Positions 1-5,878 of a stretch of 5,878 nt of DNA are shown here, one piece after another. The notes beneath the pieces are model-generated. The model saw only the letters and a program-made list of their open reading frames with translations. It had not been told where the DNA came from and made no database searches. The first letter of the stretch is position 1; every line of letters begins with the position of its first letter. A program made the position numbers and the translations under genes. Origin of the DNA: CAIQOK01 sp043781315. Lineage in GTDB: Bacteria; Verrucomicrobiota; Verrucomicrobiia; Limisphaerales; CAIQOK01. The stretch covers positions 1-5,878 of the forward strand of contig JAYWBR010000172.1 of NCBI GenBank assembly GCA_043781315.1, read 5' to 3'.

Positions 1-2766
1 CTTGCGCCCGCCGCCAACGACGCTGGGATTGCCACTGCCACCCACGACATTGGGGAGGTAATCTTTTTGAATCAGCAGCAGGGCTTCGCCATTGGTGACG
101 GCCAGCCGCAGTTTCCAACTCGGGGTGTTGCTGGGAATCTGCACGCGATAGTAGGCCGCTTCGCGCGGAACCAGCGCACCGTTGGCCACCACGCCGCCGG
201 TGAAGGCAAGATCGGCAATGGGAATGGCCATCCCATTGGTGATACCCCGGCTGACCAAAGTATAGCTCATGGGCGTGGCCACGCCGTTGTCCTTTACGCC
301 CACATAGTAGGTGCCCGCCTGGAGGGGATTGCCCATGCCCATCGCCAGCAGCTTGCCGTAGTAGTTCGCAGTACCGGTATTGTTGTAGTAGTAGCTGCCC
401 CAGTCGTAGGCCGCCCCCCAACTATAACCACTGGGCCAGGTGGTGTAACTCCAGGGATAATACCAGTAGTTGCCGTTGTAGTCATGGATGCCTAGATCGA
501 ACGGCAGCCGGTCGCGGCAGATGGTGAGGTAAGGATCGCCGCTGGTGATGTTAGTCAGGCGCAAGTCCCAGCCGAAAGTATTGGTCGGGACGTTGAAGAT
601 GAAATACTGAAACTTGCCGGGCGGCTGGTTGGAGATGGATTGGAACGAGCCGCCGCCGTCGAAACTCATGGGCGTGGCGGTCAATTCCTGGCCGGTCAAC
701 ACAAAGCTTCCGAGCGCGCCGGTCGGCATGTACACGCCGATGTACCAGATGTCCGCCTGATGACCGGGACGTTGCAGGAAGCCGCCGGTGCCGGAGTAAT
801 CCACATAGGCCTGGGCCGTACTGCCGCTGCAGTCCGCCGTGCAACTGCGACGGTTCCACCGGCTCGGCACGGCGTTGCGGCGGATCGCGATTTCAGTCCC
901 CGCCAGGTGATTGGAAAGTTCCAAGTCCCAGCCATAAGTGCCAAGCTGCTCCGCCACGTTGGCCACCCGATAAAACCGCCAGCCTGCGCGGGCCGGGACA
1001 TCGTTGGTGATCTGGAAAATGTAATGCACGTCGGTGATGGTCGGCTGGCCGTTGGTCAACGTGCAGGTGAAGGACGGCGCGCCATAGACCGTGATATAGT
1101 AAGTGCCGTCGCTCAACACCGGCGGAACCATCGTGATGCTGTCACCCACGCTGCCGGTCAGTTCGGAGAAGGCGTCGTTGACGTATTCATTGGGCACGTT
1201 GTTGAGACGCACGGCGATGTTGGGGTCGCCGCTCGAAGGCGACTGGTTGACCTGCCAGGCGATTTGCTGGATCGGCACCTGGACACGGTAAGTGATGTAG
1301 CCATAGGTGGTGGCCGTCACATTAGTGGAGACGTTGAAGGTCAGGTCGGTGACAGGTTGCTGGCGCGAGTCGAGGGTGAAGTTGAGTCCGGGATTGCCAA
1401 TGACACCGACAATGTATTGGTTGCCGATGCCAAGATAGTTCGGCACCAGCAGCATTTGCCCCGGCCCGCTCCAGTCGTAGAAGCCGCAGCCCGCGCAGGA
1501 ATATTGGATGGGTGCTTTCGAACTGCTGACCATCATCGTGTTGTTGAGTCCGCTCAAGTTGAGCCGCCACGCGAGCGTGCCGGGAGAGATGGTGGTTTTG
1601 AAAAACCTCATGCCTTCGGGGCCGATGGTGGCACTGGCACCGCTGCTGGAGTCGGCGGCGAGCGCGGGCAACTGCTGCACATAAGCCTCGCCGGTGACCA
1701 GGGTCCATTGCGCGCCGGGTGTAGCGTGGACGGTGATGTACCAGTCCTGGTTCACCGCCCAATGCGCGTTTTGACCGAGCACGAAGCCATCCGAACCGAC
1801 GCGCGTCGAGGCGTAGTAGTAAACATTGGTATGGGCTGGGGAATAGTAATTGAGATAGGCGTCCGCCTCGCCGCTGATCACCTTCAACGCCGTGCGCCAC
1901 GCGCCGTTGGCGGTGTTGAGCGTGGTGATCTTGAAGAAGTAATCCCCGCCGGACGCACTCAGGTTGGTGAATACCTGCGTGCCTTGATCAGCGGTGCCAG
2001 GATCCCAGACCAAGGTGTTCAGCCAACCTAGTTCCGTGGTGAGGGTATAAATGCAATTCGTCGCCGGGCCAGCCGGCAGATAGACGCCGATGAAGTAAGT
2101 GTTCGAGGTGGCCAGCGTGCTGTCGAGCGCGATGGTGTCCACCGGCTGCCCGGAACTCAGGTAGTCATAGACGCCCGCCGTTGGAATCGCCCCGCGACGA
2201 ATGTATAACTCCGCCCCGGCGTTGGTGGTGCTGAGGACAATCCGCCAGCCGGGTAGATTGGTCGGCACATCTACCTGAAAATAATGGAAGGCACCCAGGC
2301 CCGTGCCATTGGTCAGAGTTCCGGTGGTAGTAAAGGCCAGCGGCTTTAGGACGGGATAGGCACCCGACCGGAGGTCCGTGCGGTTGGTGGTCAGTTGCAC
2401 CGTGAAGCCGTGCGTGGTGGAAGCCGGCGGCGTGGTGACGCGCAAGCCATAGTTGGTGGGCGCAACGAATTCCGGGAGTTGCAGATTGATCTGGTTGGTC
2501 ACGCCGTTGAGCCGGGAAATGAAATCGTAGTCGGTGTCCGTCGGCGCGCGGCCAATCGCCAGACGCAGATACGAGTACGTGCCGGGGGCATTGCTGATGA
2601 CGAGGGAAAGGTTCGTGGCGCTGGCGTTGTTGGTGAAGGTGAAATTGGTCGCCGCGCCGGGAAGGTTGGTGCCCACGAAAGTCTGGGCGGCCAGAGGAAC
2701 TGTGAGCAGGAACCAGACGGACAGCGGGAGGAAGCAGGCACCAAGAGGATTAAATATAGTTTTCAT
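1..2766 (-). CDS. Giant exported protein of tandem PPC-like beta-sandwich modules (partial, C-terminus beyond window)
   Basis: The frame is open for 922 codons from ATG 2766 to the left edge with no stop, so the C-terminus is missing. Residues 1-27 look like a Sec signal peptide: Lys2, a hydrophobic stretch (about 8-23), and a 'PLAA|QT' cleavage site. The rest is a chain of about 100-150-residue modules. Each has a core strand with a Trp (W174, W290, W400, W504, W613, W733, W884) as in 'GWRIVLSTTNAGAELYIRRG' and 'GWDLRLTNITSGDPYLTICR', and closes with a strand such as 'YFIGVYLP...YTL' or 'YYITVYG...CTL'. Residues 29-125 form a more divergent first module. The pattern resembles bacterial pre-peptidase C-terminal (PPC, PF04151) domains; that assignment is by eye. 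The protein is rich in Thr, Asn and Gly. Modules 4 and 6 carry C424-x2-C427 and C642-x3-C646. Residues 763-805 are a Tyr/Trp-rich insert. No catalytic motif is visible, and an enzyme domain or sorting signal could lie beyond the window. A surface adhesion or binding role is inference. No strong Shine-Dalgarno precedes the ATG. The reading frame is near certain; the function is unknown. Confidence 0.9.
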   Translation of the reverse strand, partial: MKTIFNPLGACFLPLSVWFLLTVPLAAQTFVGTNLPGAATNFTFTNNASATNLSLVISNAPGTYSYLRLAIGRAPTDTDYDFISRLNGVTNQINLQLPEFVAPTNYGLRVTTPPASTTHGFTVQLTTNRTDLRSGAYPVLKPLAFTTTGTLTNGTGLGAFHYFQVDVPTNLPGWRIVLSTTNAGAELYIRRGAIPTAGVYDYLSSGQPVDTIALDSTLATSNTYFIGVYLPAGPATNCIYTLTTELGWLNTLVWDPGTADQGTQVFTNLSASGGDYFFKITTLNTANGAWRTALKVISGEADAYLNYYSPAHTNVYYYASTRVGSDGFVLGQNAHWAVNQDWYITVHATPGAQWTLVTGEAYVQQLPALAADSSSGASATIGPEGMRFFKTTISPGTLAWRLNLSGLNNTMMVSSSKAPIQYSCAGCGFYDWSGPGQMLLVPNYLGIGNQYIVGVIGNPGLNFTLDSRQQPVTDLTFNVSTNVTATTYGYITYRVQVPIQQIAWQVNQSPSSGDPNIAVRLNNVPNEYVNDAFSELTGSVGDSITMVPPVLSDGTYYITVYGAPSFTCTLTNGQPTITDVHYIFQITNDVPARAGWRFYRVANVAEQLGTYGWDLELSNHLAGTEIAIRRNAVPSRWNRRSCTADCSGSTAQAYVDYSGTGGFLQRPGHQADIWYIGVYMPTGALGSFVLTGQELTATPMSFDGGGSFQSISNQPPGKFQYFIFNVPTNTFGWDLRLTNITSGDPYLTICRDRLPFDLGIHDYNGNYWYYPWSYTTWPSGYSWGAAYDWGSYYYNNTGTANYYGKLLAMGMGNPLQAGTYYVGVKDNGVATPMSYTLVSRGITNGMAIPIADLAFTGGVVANGALVPREAAYYRVQIPSNTPSWKLRLAVTNGEALLLIQKDYLPNVVGGSGNPSVVGGGRK

Positions 2767-2787
2767 AACCTGTGAAACGATTGGACA

Positions 2788-2861
2788 CCCGGTTTGGCGT
2801 TTGTTCAAGGAAAATATTAACCACCCCGCCTTCGTAACATTTGGCCGTCAATCAAACCGGG
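2788..2861 (-). promoter_or_regulatory. Possible promoter region flanked by a 9-bp inverted repeat
   Basis: The 106-bp gap between the phosphatidyltransferase stop and the giant-protein ATG contains perfect arms CCCGGTTTG (2788-2796) and CAAACCGGG (2853-2861), 56 bp apart. Between them, on the minus strand, is a -10-like TAATAT (2814-2819), about 45 bp upstream of the ATG. I see no convincing -35 box at the right spacing. The arms could be paired operator half-sites around a promoter, or the stem of a long hairpin. Both readings are inference, and chance is possible. Confidence 0.25.
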
Positions 2862-2872
2862 AGTGAACCCTT

Positions 2873-3463
2873 TCACTGCCGCGCCGTCGGCGAACTGGCG
2901 GGGTGCGAACTCAACTGCCTCACGCCGCTCCAAACGTAGATCAGTCCCGATGCGCCGGTGCAGATCGCCGCGCCCAGCGCCCATCCGAAAAACCAGCGCG
3001 CCTCCAGCAGCCGATCCCATTTGAGCAGGACCCACGCGACGCAGATGATTTGCAGCAGCGTGGCCGCCTTGCCCAGCCAGGTGGGCTGTACCACCACTTT
3101 GCCCACGGTCATTTGGATGACCACCATGCCGATCAGGATGACCAGGTCGCGGCCGAGGATCGTGCCGGTGAGCCAGAGCGGGATGCTGCCCAGGTGCGGG
3201 TTGTCCAGGCTGAACAGGATCACGCCCGACACGAGCAGCAGCTTGTCGGCGAGCGGATCGAGGATCGCGCCCAGTTCGCTGCGCTGGTTGTAGTGACGCG
3301 CAATGTAGCCGTCCACGCCGTCACAAATCGCCGCGACGCCGAACGCCAGCATGGCGCAAAACCGGTGCGTCTCATTGCCGGTCTTCATGTAGTAGAGCAC
3401 TTCCACCACGAAGAAGGGAATGAGGAGGATGCGGAAGATGGTGACTTTGTTCGCGGTGGTCAT
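2873..3463 (-). CDS. CDP-alcohol phosphatidyltransferase (PGP synthase or cardiolipin synthase type)
   Basis: This 196-residue integral membrane enzyme should transfer a phosphatidyl group from CDP-diacylglycerol to an alcohol, releasing CMP, in phospholipid synthesis at the inner membrane. The family signature D-x2-DG-x2-AR-x8-G-x3-D-x3-D is complete: D48, D51, G52, A55, R56, G65, D69, D73. These Asp residues bind the metal and the substrate in the family. About six hydrophobic segments are visible (roughly 7-25, 35-47, 75-86, 94-118, 133-147, 158-181). Length is normal for PgsA-like proteins. The ATG at 3463 gives the usual N-terminus ('MTTANKVTIFRILLIPFF'); the frame stays open upstream, but that part has no family character. 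Downstream, 'GRD' (104-106) and 'PTWLGKAATLLQ' (127-138) leave it open whether the acceptor is glycerol-3-phosphate (pgsA) or phosphatidylglycerol (CMP-forming cardiolipin synthase). It lies upstream of the giant protein on the same strand and diverges from the lipoprotein gene. The family is certain; the exact acceptor is not. Confidence 0.93.
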   Translation of the reverse strand: MTTANKVTIFRILLIPFFVVEVLYYMKTGNETHRFCAMLAFGVAAICDGVDGYIARHYNQRSELGAILDPLADKLLLVSGVILFSLDNPHLGSIPLWLTGTILGRDLVILIGMVVIQMTVGKVVVQPTWLGKAATLLQIICVAWVLLKWDRLLEARWFFGWALGAAICTGASGLIYVWSGVRQLSSHPASSPTARQ

Positions 3464-3586
3464 GGACTGATTCAATGCGGATGGGATAGCGCAAGCCGCC
3501 GCGCCCGCAAAGAAAAATCCCGGCGGCATTTTCCGCTTCAGCCCCCGGAGAACCCGCCGACTAACACCATGAGAGATGATAAAATT

Positions 3587-4045
3587 ATGAAAACGATCAA
3601 GACCCTCGGCCTGTTTACCCTCGTCGGCGCGCTCCTGTCCGGCTGCGCCTCCACCCCGTCCGCCGGCCATGCGGCCCGCCATTTTCACGAAGCGAAAACG
3701 GCCAATGCGGTGTTGCAGTTCTCCAGTTGGGACTATACTTTCCTGACCCAGCCGCGGTACGACGACAACGGATTTTTGCTGCCGGTGGCCCGGGGCAAAG
3801 TCGGCGAAGTGTTGAACCAGATGAACGTGCAGAAACGCGATCTGGCGGTGGTGGTGCTGGGGTGGAACTACAACCCCGAGCAACTCGCGAAATTAGTCGC
3901 GGACTGGAAAACGATTTTGGGCGGCTGCGGCTTTCAACGCGTGGTGCTGATCAAATCGAGCGGCAGCAAACAAATTAACGGTTCCCTGGTCATTGACGAC
4001 TCGACCTTCTCCGGCGGCAGCACGCCCAGCATCACGCAGCTCTAA
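3587..4045 (+). CDS. Small putative lipoprotein of unknown function
   Basis: The product has 152 residues. The N-terminus is a lipoprotein signal: Lys2 and Lys5, a hydrophobic stretch (7-17), then the lipobox L17-S18-G19-C20, predicting cleavage before Cys20 and lipidation there. Residue +2 is Ala, not Asp, so outer-membrane sorting is more likely than retention in the inner membrane, if Lol rules apply. The mature part (about 130 residues) looks like one small alpha/beta domain, with 'DLAVVVLGWNYN' (85-96) and 'FQRVVLIKS' (116-124) as probable strands and 'PEQLAKLVADWKTIL' (97-111) as a helix. I recognise no family. An in-frame ATG at 3569 would add six residues (MRDDKI). I prefer 3587 because it gives a standard signal peptide and GAGAG lies about 11 bp before it, whereas 3569 has only a distant GGAG. 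The WYL gene follows closely or overlaps, suggesting co-transcription. Confidence 0.8.
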   Translation: MKTIKTLGLFTLVGALLSGCASTPSAGHAARHFHEAKTANAVLQFSSWDYTFLTQPRYDDNGFLLPVARGKVGEVLNQMNVQKRDLAVVVLGWNYNPEQLAKLVADWKTILGGCGFQRVVLIKSSGSKQINGSLVIDDSTFSGGSTPSITQL

Positions 4046-5027
4046 ACCGGAGCCGGCGCGGACACTGACTTCGCGTCCGCCGCTGGAGCGGATGCTGAAA
4101 ATCCACCAGGCACTCCTGCCCGACAAATATCCCAACTGCACCCAGCTCGCCCGCGACCTCGAAGTCAGCACCAAGACCATCCAGCGGGATCTCGATTTCA
4201 TGCGCGACCGGCTGGAGCTGCCGATTGCCTACGACGGCGCCAGGTTCGGTTATCACTACACCGGGGAAGTCACCGCCTTCCCGACTATGCAGATCACCGA
4301 GGGCGAACTCTTCGCCCTGATCGTCGCGGAAAAGGCCTTGCAGCAATATCGCGGCACCACCTTCGAAAAGCCCCTGCTCAGCGCGCTCAAGAAAATGGAG
4401 CAGTCACTGCCCGACACGATCTCGCTCAACCTGCCCGACCTCGAACAGACCATTTCCTTCCGCACGCGCGCCGAGCAGATTCTCAACCTGGAAATTTTTG
4501 ACACGCTCGCCAAGGCCGCCGCGCAGCGGCAGCAACTGGAACTCACCTATCGCAAGCCGGGCCGTCAGGAAAGCGAGCAGCGCATCATTGATCCCTACCA
4601 CCTCGCCAACATCAATGGCGAATGGTACCTCTTCGGCTTCGACCAGCTCCGTCAGGACATCCGCACCTTCGCCCCGGCGCGGATTCAATCCGTGAAGGCG
4701 ACCGGCAAAACCTTTGACCGTCCACAAAAGTTCTCCCTCGAAAAAAGATTGCGCGACAGCTTCGGCGTCCACTCCGGTGCCGAGCAGCATGAGGTTGTCA
4801 TCCGTTTCAATGCCGGCGTCGCCGATTACGTGCGCGAAAAAAAATGGCACGAGTCGCAAGAGCTGCGCGAACTCAAAGGTGGCGGCGTGGAACTGCGCTT
4901 GAAACTTTCGAGCCTCCAGGAAATCCAGCGCTGGGTGTTGAGCTGGGGCGGGGACGCCAAAGTCCTCGCGCCGCGCGAACTCGCCGCCGCCGTGCGGCAG
5001 GCCGCCGAAGCCATCCTCCGCGCCTGA
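3993..5027 (+). CDS. HTH-WYL domain transcriptional regulator
   Basis: This is a DNA-binding regulator of the DeoR/YafY-like WYL class. In this numbering, residues 31-90 hold a winged helix-turn-helix whose recognition helix is in 'LEVSTKTIQRDLDFMRD' (56-72). A helical linker follows (about 100-160). The WYL domain (about 165-235) has an intact W211-Y212-L213 triad in 'NINGEWYLFGFD' and the usual basic/aromatic follow-up 'DIRTFAPARI'. A WCX-type C-terminal extension covers about 255-340. In the family, WYL domains sense ligands, sometimes nucleic acids or nucleotides, and the protein can activate or repress; the ligand here cannot be told. The start is uncertain. TTG 3993 gives 344 residues with an Arg/Pro/Ser-rich tail and overlaps the lipoprotein gene by 53 bp without a clear Shine-Dalgarno. 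CTG 4065 has GGAG 12 bp upstream. ATG 4092 would remove the 'RPPLER' segment I regard as conserved in this family. The upstream lipoprotein gene is the nearest candidate partner or target. Confidence 0.92.
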   Translation: MTTRPSPAAARPASRSSKPEPARTLTSRPPLERMLKIHQALLPDKYPNCTQLARDLEVSTKTIQRDLDFMRDRLELPIAYDGARFGYHYTGEVTAFPTMQITEGELFALIVAEKALQQYRGTTFEKPLLSALKKMEQSLPDTISLNLPDLEQTISFRTRAEQILNLEIFDTLAKAAAQRQQLELTYRKPGRQESEQRIIDPYHLANINGEWYLFGFDQLRQDIRTFAPARIQSVKATGKTFDRPQKFSLEKRLRDSFGVHSGAEQHEVVIRFNAGVADYVREKKWHESQELRELKGGGVELRLKLSSLQEIQRWVLSWGGDAKVLAPRELAAAVRQAAEAILRA

Positions 5028-5073
5028 CCCGGCCACGCGCAAACTTCTGCTGGCGGATTGCCGGTGGCCGGGT
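5027..5073 (+). terminator. Stem-loop with perfect 10-bp arms at the end of the WYL gene
   Basis: ACCCGGCCAC (5027-5036) and GTGGCCGGGT (5064-5073) are exact reverse complements separated by 27 bp. The left arm starts on the last base of the WYL stop codon TGA (5025-5027). The position suggests transcription termination or 3'-end protection of the regulator mRNA. Against a textbook intrinsic terminator, the loop is long and only ATAGTTT follows, without a run of U. The right arm also abuts TATAGT (5073-5078), a -10-like hexamer for the downstream pilin-like gene, so the dyad might act as an operator instead. Confidence 0.4.
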
Positions 5074-5113
5074 ATAGTTTCGGCGTCCCATTTTGGCAGA
5101 GTAAATTTGTGTT

Positions 5114-5878
5114 ATGGCCCGGCTTGAGCGCAGTTGTTTGGACTTTCTTTCCGCGCGTCGTTTCGTTTCACCCCGATCGAGACTCGGCTTCACTTTGATC
5201 GAGCTCCTCGTGGTCGTGGCCATCATTGCGATTCTCGCCGCCCTCCTGCTGCCCGCTTTGTCACAGGCCAGGCAACGCGCCTGGACCATTTCCTGCCTGA
5301 ACAATCTCAAGCAACTGCAAATCTGCTGGCAGCAATATTCCGGCGACAACCACGACGTGATGGTGCCAAATAACTTCGTTTATTTTTTCGATGTCGGCGG
5401 CACCAACGGTTCAACCCTGGGGGAGGACAAACAAACCTGGTGCCGCTCACTGGCCCAACTGGACACCGAGCCGGTGAACGAAAGCACCTCGCTGCTCTGG
5501 CAGTACAACCAGCACGCCGCCATCTATCATTGTCCGGCCGATCATTCCACCGTCCTGGATCATCCGGACCTGGTGCGCAACCGCAGCTACAACATGGGCA
5601 ACAGCATCAACTGCTGGGCCGACAACCATTTCAGGAAATGGACGGAGATCAAAGCGCCGGTGGAATTGTTCGTCTTTCTGGACACGGATGAGAACGCCAT
5701 CTGGGATTCCACCTTCGGCGTCCTGCCGCTCGAATCCTTCTATCAAGACTACTGGTTGGATGTTCCCGCCGACCGGCACCAGCGCGGCGCCACCGTTTCC
5801 TTCGCCGACGGCCACGCGGAACGCTGGAAATGGCGTCACGCCAAAAACAACACCCCCATCGCCAGTCACGTCGTTGAT
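5114..5878 (+). CDS. Prepilin-like protein with type IV pilin N-terminus and H-x9-DG motif (partial, 3' end beyond window)
   Basis: The frame is open for 255 codons to the right edge with no stop. The N-terminus is a class III (prepilin) signal: a 25-residue leader ending in Gly25, then F26-T-L-I-E30, with Glu at mature position +5, and a hydrophobic helix (26-46) ending in 'LLLPAL'. A prepilin peptidase (PilD/GspO-like) would cleave after Gly25 and methylate Phe26. After the helix come the usual 'C.NNLKQL' (61-68), 'Y-x2-DN' (75-79) and 'CPAD' (140-143). H222 is followed by exactly nine residues and D232-G233, the prepilin-processing-associated H-x9-DG motif found in the expanded pseudopilin families of Verrucomicrobiota, Planctomycetota and Lentisphaerota. 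The C-terminus is probably only slightly beyond the edge. Genomes of these groups encode many such paralogues, and their roles (secretion pseudopili or surface proteins) are poorly known. ATG 5114 has no Shine-Dalgarno. The gene has an 86-bp gap from the WYL gene, so it is probably its own transcription unit. Confidence 0.92.
   Translation, partial: MARLERSCLDFLSARRFVSPRSRLGFTLIELLVVVAIIAILAALLLPALSQARQRAWTISCLNNLKQLQICWQQYSGDNHDVMVPNNFVYFFDVGGTNGSTLGEDKQTWCRSLAQLDTEPVNESTSLLWQYNQHAAIYHCPADHSTVLDHPDLVRNRSYNMGNSINCWADNHFRKWTEIKAPVELFVFLDTDENAIWDSTFGVLPLESFYQDYWLDVPADRHQRGATVSFADGHAERWKWRHAKNNTPIASHVVD

Noticed and set aside
640..2031. A 463-codon open frame on the plus strand
   Set aside because: It is antisense to the giant exported protein, whose frame is continuous with a signal peptide and repeat modules. 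The antisense translation is rich in Arg, Gly and His with no domain pattern, as expected for a shadow of GC-rich codons.
1..2700. DNA-level tandem repeat or CRISPR-like array
   Set aside because: The modules are repeated only at protein level and have diverged strongly. I see no near-identical DNA units and no regular repeat-spacer pattern.
2903..3568. Long upstream extension of the lipoprotein frame on the plus strand
   Set aside because: It runs antisense through the phosphatidyltransferase, has a charged low-complexity translation, and would bury the lipoprotein signal peptide inside a protein.
3464..3883. Upstream extension of the phosphatidyltransferase frame on the minus strand
   Set aside because: It would run antisense through the lipoprotein gene and precede the normal family N-terminus with a sequence lacking family character.
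4404..5042. A 212-codon minus-strand frame
   Set aside because: It is antisense to the WYL regulator, which has an intact HTH, WYL triad and WCX region.
4873..5349. A 158-codon minus-strand frame over the WYL/pilin junction
   Set aside because: It is Arg-rich without domain character and is antisense to two well-supported genes.
5447..5869. A 140-codon minus-strand frame
   Set aside because: It is antisense to the pilin-like gene, whose H-x9-DG and CPAD motifs lie in this stretch.
1..5878. A single coherent new defence or secretion system
   Set aside because: The five genes are on two strands, belong to unrelated families and include no nuclease, ATPase, transposase or other effector. Adjacency alone does not support a joint system.

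Overview
The window reads as a chromosomal segment of a GC-rich Verrucomicrobiota-type bacterium, most like the Pedosphaera/Limisphaera side of the phylum. That placement is inferred from gene families, with no database search. The families are a prepilin-like protein with a C-terminal H-x9-DG motif, a DeoR/HTH-WYL regulator with the 'RPPLERM...PNC...LEVSTKTIQRD' N-terminus, and a very large secreted protein made of repeated 'GW.L.L....GD.....RR..P' beta-sandwich modules. Ribosome binding sites are weak or absent before most genes, which fits that phylum.

Layout. On the minus strand, position 3463 down to 1 holds two genes in the same direction: a CDP-alcohol phosphatidyltransferase (3463-2873), then, after a 106-bp gap, a giant exported repeat protein (starts 2766, still open after 922 codons at the left edge). 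On the plus strand, from 3587 to the right edge, are a small lipoprotein of unknown function (3587-4045), a WYL-domain transcriptional regulator (start uncertain, ends 5027), and a prepilin-like protein (5114 to the edge, still open after 255 codons). The phosphatidyltransferase and the lipoprotein diverge from a 123-bp intergenic region. No gene-free stretch exceeds 300 bp.

Working together. Three of the five products concern the cell envelope or surface (phospholipid head-group enzyme, lipoprotein, exported repeat protein), and the pilin-like protein is also probably exported. The WYL regulator follows the lipoprotein closely and could be co-transcribed with it. Nothing shows that the five form one pathway. 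I see no phage, transposon, CRISPR, toxin-antitoxin or RNA gene.

Most notable is the giant protein. Seven complete divergent modules and the start of an eighth share a conserved Trp-containing core strand and a closing 'YYIGV...YTL' strand. The segment between them changes length and composition from module to module: two carry closely spaced cysteine pairs, and one carries a 43-residue insert in which 17 residues are Tyr or Trp. Two perfect inverted repeats in intergenic DNA (2788-2861 and 5027-5073) are also worth checking.
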